From the NCBI GenBank assembly GCA_019925795.1, contig CM034312.1, forward strand, positions 85,873,528 to 85,937,527: DNA of 64,000 bases, read 5' to 3'. The position numbers were made by a program, and so were the translations under genes. Shown piece after piece: positions 1 to 10,326 of this stretch (position 1 is the first letter of the stretch; every line of letters starts with the position of its first letter). This stretch comes from Dendrobium chrysotoxum. Its lineage: Eukaryota; Streptophyta; Magnoliopsida; Asparagales; Orchidaceae. The notes beneath the pieces were generated by a model. The model saw nothing but the letters and a program-made list of their open reading frames with translations, did no database searches and was not told the origin of the DNA.

Positions 1-625
1 GTGCTGAACCCATCCTAAACGTCGCATTGTCATCCTCATCACCAGGAGCGTGGTATACGGTGTCCCTGGTAGGATGTGAACCAAGAAGCGCATCACAGCA
101 ATTTGGCCAGGTTGTCCATATGCGTCCTGCACCAACAACATTGGGCCCCACGATAGCGGGTCCATCAACTCTAAGGCCCAACAACACCTGGACATCCTGC
201 AATGTTATGGTCATCTCGCCAATAGTAAAATGAAAAGTGTTTGTCAAAGGGCACCATCTCTCAACCAGTGATGTGATTAAATTATGATCCAGGCGAATGA
301 ACTGTAAATGCCTTAGGTTGTGCAAGCCGAGGTTGGTCAAGACGTATAACATACGGGGGCATTCAACTGGCCATTCCCTAGCCATGCGAAGATGAGTAGC
401 AGCAACCAAAGGGGATGCCTACCAAATAAAATTCTGTCAGTATTAGAAGAGTAACATAATATAATAATTATAACATAATATAATAATTATTTATACCTGA
501 TGTACATCGTGAGCCCGGTGTGATGCCCCAAGCGATGCAATGCTATTCTGCACAACTGTTCTTTCTGTAGCATTGTGATGAGTGCTACGTCTGCCAGAAC
601 GAGGTCGTCTAGATCTGTCGGCCAT
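1..625 (-). CDS. Plant mobile domain (PMD / MAIN-like) protein, 5' part
   Basis: The start ATG is at 625-623. Exon 1 (625-497) ends CAG|GTATAA, exon 2 begins at 418 after TTTGGTAG, and the frame stays open to the window edge, so the C-terminus is missing. The N-terminus is basic (MADRSRRPRSGRRSTHH). It is followed by the hallmark of the plant mobile domain: a segment like HNLITSLVERW, then TFHFTIGEMTITLQDV and LLGLRVDGPAI. In this family the aminotransferase-like PMD occurs both in host genes such as MAIN and inside MULE and gypsy elements. The gene lies about 90 bp downstream of the MULE transposase gene on the same strand, so it is most likely the second gene of that element. Splicing the upstream transposase exon into it at the 720/629 sites would give a stop, which favours a separate start. 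No stop is seen in the visible part. Biochemical function is unknown. Confidence 0.8.
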
Positions 626-718
626 ATCTGTACCAATCATATAGGTTAATTTAAAATATTTATATTTCAGAACCATTAATATGCATGTATTATTTAATTA
701 GGATTTTTTTGTTATGTA

Positions 719-3433
719 TTACCTCGATGATGCAGGATTATTTGGACATGTAGGTCTATTGTGACCTTTTCTTTTGCAATATCCACAAGTTCTGTTTGAT
801 GTTGATGGCATCTCATCCATAGTATTACGGAATCTGGTTGATCTCGGTCTACTGACACGCCTTCTAAATGCCGGTGCAATCAAAGGAATTATTCCTTGTT
901 GTTCGTTACAGTTTGGCCAAACATCTTTGGGGGGCAGAACATGAAATAATCCAGAGTAGGTTTCCTTGTATGAGTTAACTGTGAAGAATTTTGATACAAA
1001 TACATTATGATTCCATCGCCTATATCCTGCAACTGCTAGCACATGAATGCATGGCACATGATATAACTGTGGTTTCATGCATGTGCAAGTGCAAGTATCT
1101 GATGTAAGGACCTCAACTTTATGTGGTCAACACGATGTATCCACAACTTCAAATTCTCTTCTATTTATTGTCCCAGGTTGAGGGCATCTACGAGCTTCAC
1201 GCTCTGCTCGTTGTAACATAGTCATTGTACGGGAAACAAATTCTGACTCGTTCACCTCTAACCACTTCTCAGCGTCTGTGGATCGCTTCAAGAATAATGA
1301 AACGATGTTATAGTATATGGCCATAATCAGACCTTGTATTGGAAGGCCACAAGCACGCTTTAAAACTCCGTTAAAACATTCTGAGGCATTGGTTGTCATA
1401 ATGCTATATCGACATCCATTGTCGTACAACAACGACCACTTACTCACATCACGTTGTATCAACCAATCGTATGCTTCTTGCTTAGCAGTTCTTATGTGGT
1501 TCATCATACGATTAAAGTATGACACGTCCTCAGTAATTCCAGCTAAGTACATATTATTGATTAGGCTCTCACTATCGGGAATGGCTAGACGACGTATAAA
1601 TTTTTTAAAGTTCTCCCGTAAGTGGCGAAGATAATGTCTATGAACTGCATTAGGGAAAATTTCTCGGTAACCTCTTACTAGACCTGGATGCTTATCAGAA
1701 ATTATGCACAGAGTAGAACGCTCATTAAGTGTTCCGAGTAAATCATGTAGGTTTTGAAGGAACCAAACCCATGAATCGTTACTCTCTGATTCAACAACTG
1801 CGAAAGCCAAAGGAAAAAGTCCACCATTGCCATCGATTCCTACAGCAGTAAGAAGGGTTCCACGATACTTTCCAAGAAGGAAAGTTCCATCAAGGCTCAG
1901 GACTGGCCGACACTGTTGCCATCCAGAAATGGATGGACCGAAAGCCCAGAATATAGACTTGAAGTGTGAACCTCCAACCAGTTGAACATTGTAGATACTA
2001 CCTGGTTGAGAAAGACGTATTCCTTCCATGAAGCGTAGTAGAGAGCGGTAAGATTCCTCGTAGCTACCAAATATAGCTTCGATAGCTTTTCTACGAGCAT
2101 CCCACGCCTTCATGTAGGTAATCTTCATTTCAAACTTCGACTCCATTCTAGCAATTATCTCCTTCGGTTTCATATCTAGTTGTTGTCGTATGATTGGCAT
2201 GATGTGCCTACATATGAACTTAGACGTGCAATTTTGATGACCAGCAGCTAATATAGGTTGGGTGCAGGTATGTGGAGGACCGAAAGTTCCTACTTTCCAT
2301 AAACCACCTAGTCTTTTACTTCGTGCTGCATGTAATCTCCACAAGCATGACCTATGCGGATTGTTATGTTGGCTATATATAATAGTGAGACGACTCTTGT
2401 TAGAAGTTGAATTAATGTACTGAACATTGTGTGTTATTGACCATCCATTAATTGCAGCCTGTAGGTCTTCCTTACTATGAAATATTTGACCTTCATACAG
2501 TTCGGATGGAATATTTGATTCTGTTGAGCTAACTATGTTAACGGATGGAGCATCAAATTGTTCATCACCATCCCATTGTTGGGTTGTTTGAACGGTTTCT
2601 ATGAATTCATTATTTGCAACCATTGTTTCAATTCCATCTAAGTTTTTTCTTGCATGGCTTTGAATGAATTCATCGCCATTACTTTCCTCATTATTATAAT
2701 TTCTCATATATTCATCTGTTTCATAGTCAGGTTGACTACCATCCGGTAATGAATCAGTACTACCACTATCCATAGTTCTGTATGAATCAGCGTCATCGTT
2801 ATCCATATTAAACCCCTCTGGCATAAAATTATGATTTTGGAAAGTCTGATGCAAATTCGGCCGTTCACTCATGCTAGGACGTGAATTCAACGGTTGTTGC
2901 ACATATGTCGGTCGCTCCGAAAAACTAAGGCGGCCATGAAAGTCATATTGCACATCACTCGAGCTTGCTCTTCTAGCTTCTCGTATGTTAACAGGGGTTA
3001 TGCTGGGCCTATGTTATATAAAAAATTATTTAGGTGTGTGAATTAATTACAATGAAGCAACACAATATAGGGTTGTTAATACTCACACTTGCACTTCGGT
3101 AGATGGACCGGCAACATCGGTATAATTTAATTCTTCAACTTCCACGTACACTACGACAGTATGACTTCTAGCTTCTAGGAACATGAACTCACATATCTCA
3201 TCATCCATGACATGTGTCGCGCAATACCCACCATTATCACAGAAGCGACATGTTAGGTTAACATTGTTTGTTGTTGAATTTATCCTAAGTGCACGCATAA
3301 TGCGTTGTTTCAACATCGCAAGCGATATGTTCTCTTCAACGAGGAGTGGCCGATTGCTTCCACCAATATAAGTGGGTGTGAACTCGTCCGCAATACGCAA
3401 CACTCCCCCATAATATAACAGTAATCGTGACAT
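719..3433 (-). pseudogene. MULE (Mutator-like) transposase gene with one in-frame stop
   Basis: Exon 1 is 3433-3087 (donor GT|GTGAGT) and exon 2 is 3008-719 (acceptor ACATAG); the joined frame is continuous for about 878 codons. Exon 1 gives a MuDR N-terminal region with a C-X2-C cluster. Exon 2 has an acidic linker, a MuDR DNA-binding region with CLWRL and HTC near 2260-2345, and the MULE DDE domain with LSLDGTFLL (D near 1890) and IISDKHPGL (D near 1695). It ends with a SWIM finger (C-T-C ... C-I-H, 1045-1100) and a CX2CX4HX4C zinc knuckle. A single TGA at 1127-1129 lies between the DDE and SWIM regions, in the same frame as both. It fits a CGA-to-TGA change such as deamination of a methylated CpG. 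With the stop the protein would lose its SWIM finger and knuckle. An assembly error is the main alternative. Confidence 0.88.
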
Positions 3434-3855
3434 GCTATCATAAATATATGAAACTAATTATTACAACAATAGATTACAATTATTATATTCATCATATTGA
3501 TTCTAAATTTACCATAGTTTATACTCGACTTAAATCTTAGTAATAGGATTTCATTTAACTTTTTTGAATAGAGTACATTATAATCAATATTTTTCAGTTA
3601 TTCAAATTATCTCTAATTGTTTGATCTAATTACAATTAAAGTATATAATTAATTGAATTTCAAGTTTTTGAAAGTTAACATAAATTAACATTAATAGTTT
3701 GTATTGATATCCCATTGTCGGGTTGTTTGAACGGTTTAATCTAATTAGTTTTAAAGTATATAATTAATTGGATTTATAATTAAATGAAAGTTAACATAAG
3801 GTAACATTAATAATTTGTATTTATATCCTAAATAATGACATATTTTAAAATTACA

Positions 3856-4160
3856 TTTATCATAATTGAATGGATTTAATGTGGATTGATTAGTTTGTAT
3901 TTATGTCCTAAATAACCACTAATTTTATTTCTATTTATTTTAGTTGTCCTTTAATCTAAAATGAAAATTAACATTAATCGTAATATATCATTCATTAATA
4001 AATAGTTTTATAATACAAATATTAGTTAAATATACCTTTTAATAATTTTAATGCATTATATTTAATTAATTTATCAAATATGAACAATAATAAACAAGAG
4101 ATTTAAAGAAAATTTTTTGTTCAATTATATTTAATATTTTTGGTAAATTAATTCACAAAA
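3856..4160 (+). repeat. Direct repeat, copy 1 (MULE flank)
   Basis: The block starts TTTATCATAATTGAA and contains TAGTTGTCCTTTAATCTAAA and AATATATCATTCATTAATAA, ending with an AGAGATTTAA...TTCAAT block. The same series recurs in the same order from 4843, more diverged and interrupted. Confidence 0.75.
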
Positions 4161-4842
4161 GATTTAATAATTTTCTATTGATATAAATATTTTTTCATTA
4201 CACTTTCATTAATATTAATAGAATTTAATATAGTAAATTAAATTTAACGTATAACAGAAATTAACTAATAAGCATTTTGTCTTTTAACATTTTAATTAGA
4301 TATTTATCATAATGTATATAACTGATTAAAAGTTAAATATCAAATACAACTTCTTCATGATTAAATTATATATAATTATTTATTTTTGGATAACATTATA
4401 TATTATTTCTAAACTAATATAACATAATTAAAAATAACCTGTCACATAGTTTATACATGACTAAAACCTTAGTTAATAAAACACATTTTTTATCTAATAG
4501 TTTAGTCTTATTATTTGTAAAGTATATTATTAATAAAATTTTAACTTGTTTATTACATAATAATCAAAATTCATAAACAAAATAAAAAGTTATTTATCAA
4601 TTACAAATTATTTTTGATATACATATTTTCCAACTAATATATCATATTTAAAAAAACAGAAAACTTAAAATTTGGTGGAAAATTACTTTACCCTTTTCTT
4701 AATCTATTATTTTGATGTTATTTAGGATTTATAAAACTATAGGTTATAATTTAACCTTCATAAATTTAAAATTTTATTTTTAATATATTTTCAAATCTTT
4801 TTGCATGCTTTTAGATAAGAGTTCTAAAATTTAAAACTTAGG

Positions 4843-5083
4843 TTTATCATAATTGAAGGGATTTAATGTAGACTAATTAGTTTGTATTTCTTTCCAAAAT
4901 AATCACTAATTTTATTTCTATTTATTTTAGTTGTCCTTTAATCTAAAATGTAAGTTAATATTAATCATAATATATCATTCATTAATAAAAATTTTTATAT
5001 TACAAAATTTACTTAACTATACTTCTCAATATTATTAATGCATTATAAGACAATATATTTAATATTAAGAAAAGTGCATTTTG

Positions 5084-5127
<44 letters not shown>

Positions 5128-5400
5128 TATATAAAATTAATTATTAAAAAAATTCCATAATTTAATAAACATAAATTGATAAAAAATTGACAAGTTATTA
5201 ATCAAATAAAATTTAGTACTATTTAATATTATATTATTATTTAACTTTATAATTTTAAATATATTTTTTCAAAATATTAAATGTTCTTTGTAAAATATGA
5301 TAGAACTATATTTTTGTTTGTTCAAACATTAATACACAAGAGATTTAATGAAAATTGTTTGTTCAATAATATTTAATATTTTCGTAAATTAATATTACCA
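4843..5400 (+). repeat. Direct repeat, copy 2 (MULE flank)
   Basis: Second copy of the 3856-4160 block: 4843-5045 matches 3856-4065, and the AGAGATTTAATGAAAATTG block at 5338 matches 4095 onward. The two halves are separated by inserted AT-rich sequence including a TA microsatellite, which accounts for the greater length. Confidence 0.7.
5086..5125. repeat. (TA)n microsatellite
   Basis: Uninterrupted TA dinucleotide run inside the second direct-repeat copy. Confidence 0.95.
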
Positions 5401-6443
5401 TAACTTATCTATTTCTATTTCAACTTATAGGATAATTTGAGATATAATGTTAGAGATCTAATGATAGAGAAAAAATTTTAGATTAATATTGTATATAAGG
5501 AATTTATGTTAGTTTATTTTTAAAATAAATTTTGATAAATTTAAACACTCATAGGATATCTTCATATAATTATTTATTGCTTTCTTCTGCTCTTTCATAG
5601 ATTTACAAAAATTAATGTAATCAAAATATATGTTTTTCCTAGCAAAATAGTTGAGTTGCAATACCCCGCAGTACTATTCGACATTGCAGTTAACATTACC
5701 CATAAAAAATGAGACATTTTGCTCTTAAAAATTTTAGATCTACTAATTTTTCTTGCATTTCTGTTTTGCTATATGATAATAAAAGAACAGTTGATATTAC
5801 TAGCAAAATAATTTATATATAAATCTACATTGCACTCAACTCTTCTTCCACAATTTCTAACAAGCAAAAATAAATTACAACATAATTGCTTCAAAGAATT
5901 CAGGATATAATTGTTCTTTTTTAATACGCACTATAAATACAAAAAAATATATTCATATGTAAATAACATTATATGCTTGTAAATAAATAATAACTTTGCA
6001 ATCAGGTGTCACTAAATGATGAGATTTTTCCTTGGTAACCTCAAAACAATACCATTTAAAATTTACTAATCACATAAACATACTTTATAAGAACCAGCAT
6101 CATTTATCTTCTAAGTACAACAAAAATCAAAACAACAGATGTGAATATAAACGAAAATATAAAAAATACCTATCAAAACTTCTATCAAATAGTTTCACTA
6201 ATCATATAAACTAACAACATTAACAGCTTTCAAACCAAAAAAAAAAAAAAATTTAACAACTGCCTAACCTTCTATCCCGAGAGCTCTTCAAATGTGAGAT
6301 TTCTATGATACATTGGGGGCTATTTATAAGCCAAAAATCTGCCTTCGCTTGCAATTTTTTTCGCACACCAAGCGTAAATCCCAGATCTGGTTCCCGCACC
6401 GCGCGTATTTCGCGGATCTGGTCCCGGTTGTGGACAAAAATCG

Positions 6444-6596
6444 AAGAATGCGCCGATCAATCTGGCGCATTCTTAAGAATGCGCCGACTATTTTGGCGCA
6501 TTCTTAAGAATGCGCGTACCAATCTGGTGCATTCTTAAGAATGCGCCTAATACTTTGGCGCATTCTTTGGAATGCGCGTATTTTGATGAATACGCC
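6444..6596. repeat. Tandem array of 31-bp palindromic units
   Basis: Four units of exactly 31 bp abut at 6444-6474, 6475-6505, 6506-6536 and 6537-6567, with a decayed fifth unit at about 6569-6596. Each has the form AAGAATGCGCC, a 9-base variable centre, then GGCGCATTCTT, so each unit is its own hairpin and the array can fold in many registers. Unit 3 has paired changes (GCGCG, GGTGC) that weaken its stem. The GC-rich arms contrast sharply with the surrounding AT-rich DNA. A possible TATA motif (TTTATAA) lies about 120 bp to the left. Confidence 0.92.
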
Positions 6597-7491
6597 TAAC
6601 CCTTTGGCTGGTTTGCTGCTTCTTAAATTTTTAACTGAATACGCTTCTAATGCTAAATTTCGAATATTTGCTGCTGCTTCTTAAAAATCTGCCTCTGATT
6701 ATTGTCACCCAACTATAATGACATTCGCCGACTTAATCTCACTCAATATTAATAGTGTTGATCCATGCTATCCACTGTAAGGCTTATGCATGTCATTGAT
6801 ACAAAATCTTATTCTTGATGTTAGCACTATTATTTAAACTTATTTTTTTATTTATTTATGATCTCTTCTCCACAAATGAAACTAATTCAAAAGACAAACA
6901 AATGGTCTTTTGAACATACCAAAATGTCATGAGGCTTTTCCAACTTTTACTGTAGAATATGTTGTATACAGTTTATGACTATTATATTATATCAATGTAT
7001 TTTTCAATTATAGGAAAAAACATCTTTTATAAGTGTGATAAATATTAATAAAATCACTTCAATTGGATCGGTCCTCATAATTTTTTTCTATTTTCACATT
7101 TTTCACTTACAAACTCAGCTATCACTTATAATTTTATTTTATTTTATTTATTTGAGTGCTAGATTTTTAATAGTATTTGATTCAATTGTGGGTCCCAATT
7201 TTGAGAAAAATAATATGTATATTAAAGGAATATATATTATATTGTGCATTTGTGCATATTTTATTTATTATTATGCTATAAAAATAATTAATATTATATT
7301 TAAAGGTCATATTCAAGTAATATTTTATTCTTTCAAAATCCTAACATAAAATCACCTTTATAATTAATAAAATAATTGCATCATACTATTTATTTATTGT
7401 ATTAATTATATATTAAACATATTAAATTTTTGAATGAATAGAGCATTATGGGTTAGTTACTTTCTCCACATTCACAAAAAGAGTCCTTCTA
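6597..7491. other. Intergenic, probable promoter of the PTRHD1-like gene
   Basis: AT-rich spacer without a credible gene. The short segment TTTGCTGC(TGC)TTCTTAAA occurs twice near 6609 and 6667. A 104-codon open frame at 7035-7349 is low-complexity, AT-driven and not protein-like. Confidence 0.5.
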
Positions 7492-7589
7492 ATGAATCTA
7501 ATTAGTTCCTCCACTTTCTCCTTAGCCCTAAAATTCTACACAGTCCTTCGCCCGCTCTCTCCTCCCTCTACCTTCCCTTCCCTAAGATC

Positions 7590-7597
7590 TAGGGTTT
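7590..7597 (+). promoter_or_regulatory. Telo-box (TAGGGTTT) in the PTRHD1-like leader
   Basis: TAGGGTTT lies 30 bp upstream of the preferred ATG within a CT-rich stretch typical of plant leaders. Telo-boxes are common near the transcription start of plant translation-related genes; the role here is inferred. Confidence 0.5.
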
Positions 7598-7626
7598 CAG
7601 CGCTTCCTCCTCCTCATACTAGAAGC

Positions 7627-8983
7627 ATGAACACCTCCGCGGTGGCTTCAATGCCTTCATCTTCTTCCGGCTCCGATGCTGCGAAAAAACCCGGCGATCT
7701 TCTGGTCCAGTACGTTGTTCTTCGGCGTGATTTAATCGACGAATGGCCGCTAGGGAGCACCGTCACACAGGGCTGCCACGCCGCCGTTGCTGCCATCTGG
7801 AACCACCGCGACCGTATCGACACCGCCGCGTACTTATCTGCTTCCAACCTCGATTCCATGAACAAGGTATGCTCGATGAAATGCCGCAATGAACTTTATC
7901 CATCCCAATGGTTGATTGGTATTAAGGAGTACTAAACCCAGGTTATACATTAGTAGATCCAAATTAACAAATGGTCAAAATGATCTCTGTGTCTATTTTA
8001 ATACCTTTTTTTTTTTTGGGTGGAATTTGCATACGTAGCTAACATCTATCCAATAAAATAGTTAAATAATATATAAATAAACATAAAATTTATATAATAT
8101 ATATATAAAGGGGATCCCCCAAATTTTTTGAGTCTAATTTAATATTCAACTTATTACATCTAAACTATTTGGGCATGGTTTGGGACAGTTTTTTTAAAGC
8201 TTTATTTTTTAGATCATAATTATAATTTTTGTATGATCATTATTTTTTTTTGTTGCTTTCAAAAAAATATTTTGCGTTAGAAAATTATTTTCTACAACAA
8301 CTTTAAAAAATTATATCTCTACGATAGCTTTACAAAACAGTAATAAAGCTATTCTAAATCAAGCCTTAAGCTTCGTTTGGGGTGGCTTTCTTACTGCTTT
8401 TTAAAGCAATTTTATAGCACAAAATTTTTATTTTTTTAACTAAAAAGTTACTTTAAGAAGCAGTAAAAAAGCCGTCCCAAACGAAGCCTTAGTCTTATCA
8501 TCAGCTTTATATTCATTTAGACCAAAATTAGAAATTCTATTGGTTTTAGTTTGAGTTGATATCCTCTTAATAAATTTGAAATGGCTTCATAAAAAGTTTA
8601 TCTCCACCAAATTTCGCCCAAAGAAAGAAATGACAAAATTGATATTATGATTAAATCGATTCAAATTTGGACAATTAAAATTAAATTTAACATTGAAAGA
8701 AAAATTTAAGACAAATGAACAAATTTATAAAATCTAAGCTACATTTTAATCATTTACTCTTTTCTTTTTCCTACATATTGAACTTATATTTTGTTTATAG
8801 GTGACTCTGGAGGTTAAGGGAGAAAGTCAGATAAGGAACCTAGCGGAGAAGCTGACAGCAGAGGGAATAGAGCACAAGCTGTGGATTGAGCAGCCAGAGA
8901 ACATCCCCACCTGCCTTGCTACGAGGCCATATCCAAAGTCATTTATTGCTTCCTACTTCAAGAAGATCAAGCTCTGCAAATAA
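7627..8983 (+). CDS. PTRHD1: PTRHD1-like peptidyl-tRNA hydrolase II family protein
   Basis: Exon 1 is 7627-7866 (AAG|GTATGC) and exon 2 is 8801-8983 (TTTATAG|GTG), joined in phase 0 to give 140 residues, the length of animal PTRHD1. Recognisable PTH2-fold blocks are LVQYVVLRRDL near the N-terminus, GSTVTQGCHAAVAAIW (helix with the conserved QxxHA), IEHKLWIEQPENIPTCLATR and the end RPYPKSFIASYFKKIKLCK. PTH2 enzymes hydrolyse peptidyl-tRNA, but the activity of the PTRHD1 branch is less certain. An upstream in-frame ATG at 7492 would add 45 residues rich in Ser, Pro and Arg that could be an organelle transit peptide. The 7627 start is preferred because it has A at -3 and the extension reads like a CT-rich leader containing a telo-box. 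The 934-bp intron carries a Tourist-like MITE. The gene converges with the Ca2+-ATPase gene. Confidence 0.93.
8369..8488. mobile_element. Tourist-like MITE, copy 1 (PTRHD1 intron)
   Basis: A 120-bp element with terminal inverted repeats of the type GGCTTCGTTTGGGACGGC (first base here A), flanked by TTA on both sides (8366-8368 and 8489-8491). The inner arms CTTACTGCTTTTTAAAGC and AAGCAGTAAAAAAGCCG also pair. A TTA duplication and this end type fit PIF/Harbinger MITEs. A decayed relative (about 8171-8365) abuts its left side. Confidence 0.85.
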
Positions 8984-9355
8984 AGAGCAATTAAACAAGT
9001 TAGTGGCACCTTCTCTCTTTTTCTGTCTGGGAAAAAGTTCTTTATTTTGCTTGTTCTAATTATATGTTTTTCATTAAAGCCTGTTAAATGGGGTGAGGAT
9101 GTTTGGTAGCTTCATTTCATCCACTTTTTATAATATTTAAGTACATGGATCAAGTTGCAGAATATTTTTGAATGAAATAGTGATAGTAGTTGATGGTGCC
9201 TTAAGAGTGATAAGAATTAGAAAGGGAATTGGGTGGTTCTGATCCTTCTAAATTTTTATATATGAAATTATGTCACATCTTTCACTTGAAATCTTGATTC
9301 TGTCATTGATACCTTCACTTGATAAAGAAAAAGAGATGCCGTCAAAATACACTTA
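8984..9355. other. 3' region of the PTRHD1-like gene
   Basis: Downstream sequence of the plus-strand gene, T-rich, without a further coding frame. It presumably holds the 3' UTR and poly(A) signals; none is distinctive enough to call. Confidence 0.4.
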
Positions 9356-9475
9356 TGCTTCGTTTGAGACGGCTTTCTTACTGCTTCGTAAAACAGCTTT
9401 TAAGTACTACAAATTTAATTTTTTTACTAGAAAGCTGTTTTAAGATTCAATAAGAAAGTCATCTCAAACGAAGCC
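9356..9475. mobile_element. Tourist-like MITE, copy 2
   Basis: A 120-bp member of the family seen at 8369, with ends TGCTTCGTTTGAGACGGC and GTCATCTCAAACGAAGCC and a TTA target duplication (9353-9355, 9476-9478). It lies between the two convergent genes. Confidence 0.85.
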
Positions 9476-9649
9476 TTAACTGAGGGTCGTAAAGTGCTTG
9501 CAAGCAGACAAAGTGTTGTGTAGATTATTGGATGAGTCAATTTGAAGTCAATTTCGCCTATTGTAGATGCGTTCCATCTTCCTGATCATGAAGCTAACCT
9601 TAATTATAGTTAAAATATAGGTTTCGTTTTTCAAAGAATAACTACAGAG

Positions 9650-9960
9650 CAACTTAGCCCGCCCTTAACCTCTATACAATAATGTGAAGAACCCTCAGCT
9701 TCAAGAGCAACTTTAGCTGATAGAAAAGTTCGAGCATGCTAAGCTGTGCAAATAACTCTATTAGGACCGTCAGGAAACGGGCAATCTATGAGACATCACC
9801 CCTACAAAGTAGGATAATCCTCAACTGATAGCTCACCACCATCAAAACAACCATTAACAGTACTTGCAAGAACATCAAAAAACTTCTGTGCAAAAAATGT
9901 ATAATCATGCCTTCTCATGAGGCATGAACTTCACAATACATCCACTTCTTAGCAAACCTT
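9650..9960 (-). pseudogene. Decayed coding fragment, unrecognised
   Basis: Read on the minus strand, one frame gives a protein-like stretch (KFFDVLASTVNGCFDGGELS, then FPDGPNRVICTA, then HARTFLSAKVALEAEGSSHY) broken by several stops. Amino-acid use is not that of random AT-rich DNA, so it looks like a degenerate gene or exon fragment. I do not recognise the family. The rest of 9476-10326 shows nothing else and includes the 3' UTR of the Ca2+-ATPase gene. Confidence 0.35.
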
Positions 9961-10326
9961 GAATTAACAGTTATAAATAGGCGCACCACCAAGTTTAATT
10001 ACAATTACTTCAAATAAATTGTATGAGGATTCAAGACATTTGTATAGCCATTACTCAATGTGCTATGATCATACATAATATATAGCAAGCTAGGATAAAA
10101 GTTAGGGAAGATGGTAGAAAATTGGAAACTTAGCTGCCCACTACCAATCTCATATGTCCTTTGTGCTCTCAAAAAAAAAAATTTCCGGTCAATGCATCTC
10201 TTGCGCATGCTGAGACTGGTAGCTAACCAAGTTTTTGAACAATTTAGTGGTTAGTAGTGATAATTACAGGTACCCGCTTAGAAGTACTTTTTGACAATAT
10301 AAAACTGAGTAGTTAATGCGCTGCAA

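Larger units (their letters stand above)
1..3433 (-). mobile_element. MULE carrying transposase and PMD genes (coding part)
   Basis: The two genes above are collinear, closely spaced and TE-typical, so they are read as one Mutator-like element. The left end is outside the window. The right end could not be fixed: no terminal inverted repeat can be compared because its partner is off the edge, and the AT-rich flank to about 6.6 kb may belong to the element. Confidence 0.7.
3434..6236. other. AT-rich non-coding flank of the MULE
   Basis: This 2.8-kb stretch is very AT-rich, has no credible coding frame and is full of short internal repeats. It probably is the 5' non-coding/subterminal part of the MULE. 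It holds the direct repeats listed at 3856 and 4843, a TA microsatellite, and at 3710-3737 a 28-bp copy (one mismatch) of transposase coding sequence at 2571-2598. Confidence 0.6.

Noticed and set aside
629..720. Splicing the transposase exon to the PMD exon (GAG|GTAATA to TACAG|ATATGG) into one fusion protein
   Set aside because: The joined frame hits a TAG within a few codons; separate starts fit better.
6305..6538. Open frames of 64-77 codons across the 31-bp array
   Set aside because: The repeat lacks stops in some frames; the peptide only mirrors the palindromes and no start context or domain supports it.
6444..6596. Resemblance to a CRISPR array
   Set aside because: Units are self-palindromes with 9-base centres, this is plant nuclear DNA, and there are no cas genes.
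7035..7349. 104-codon frame upstream of the PTRHD1-like gene
   Set aside because: Ile/Phe/Tyr-rich composition follows from AT-rich DNA; no domain and no neighbouring gene signals.
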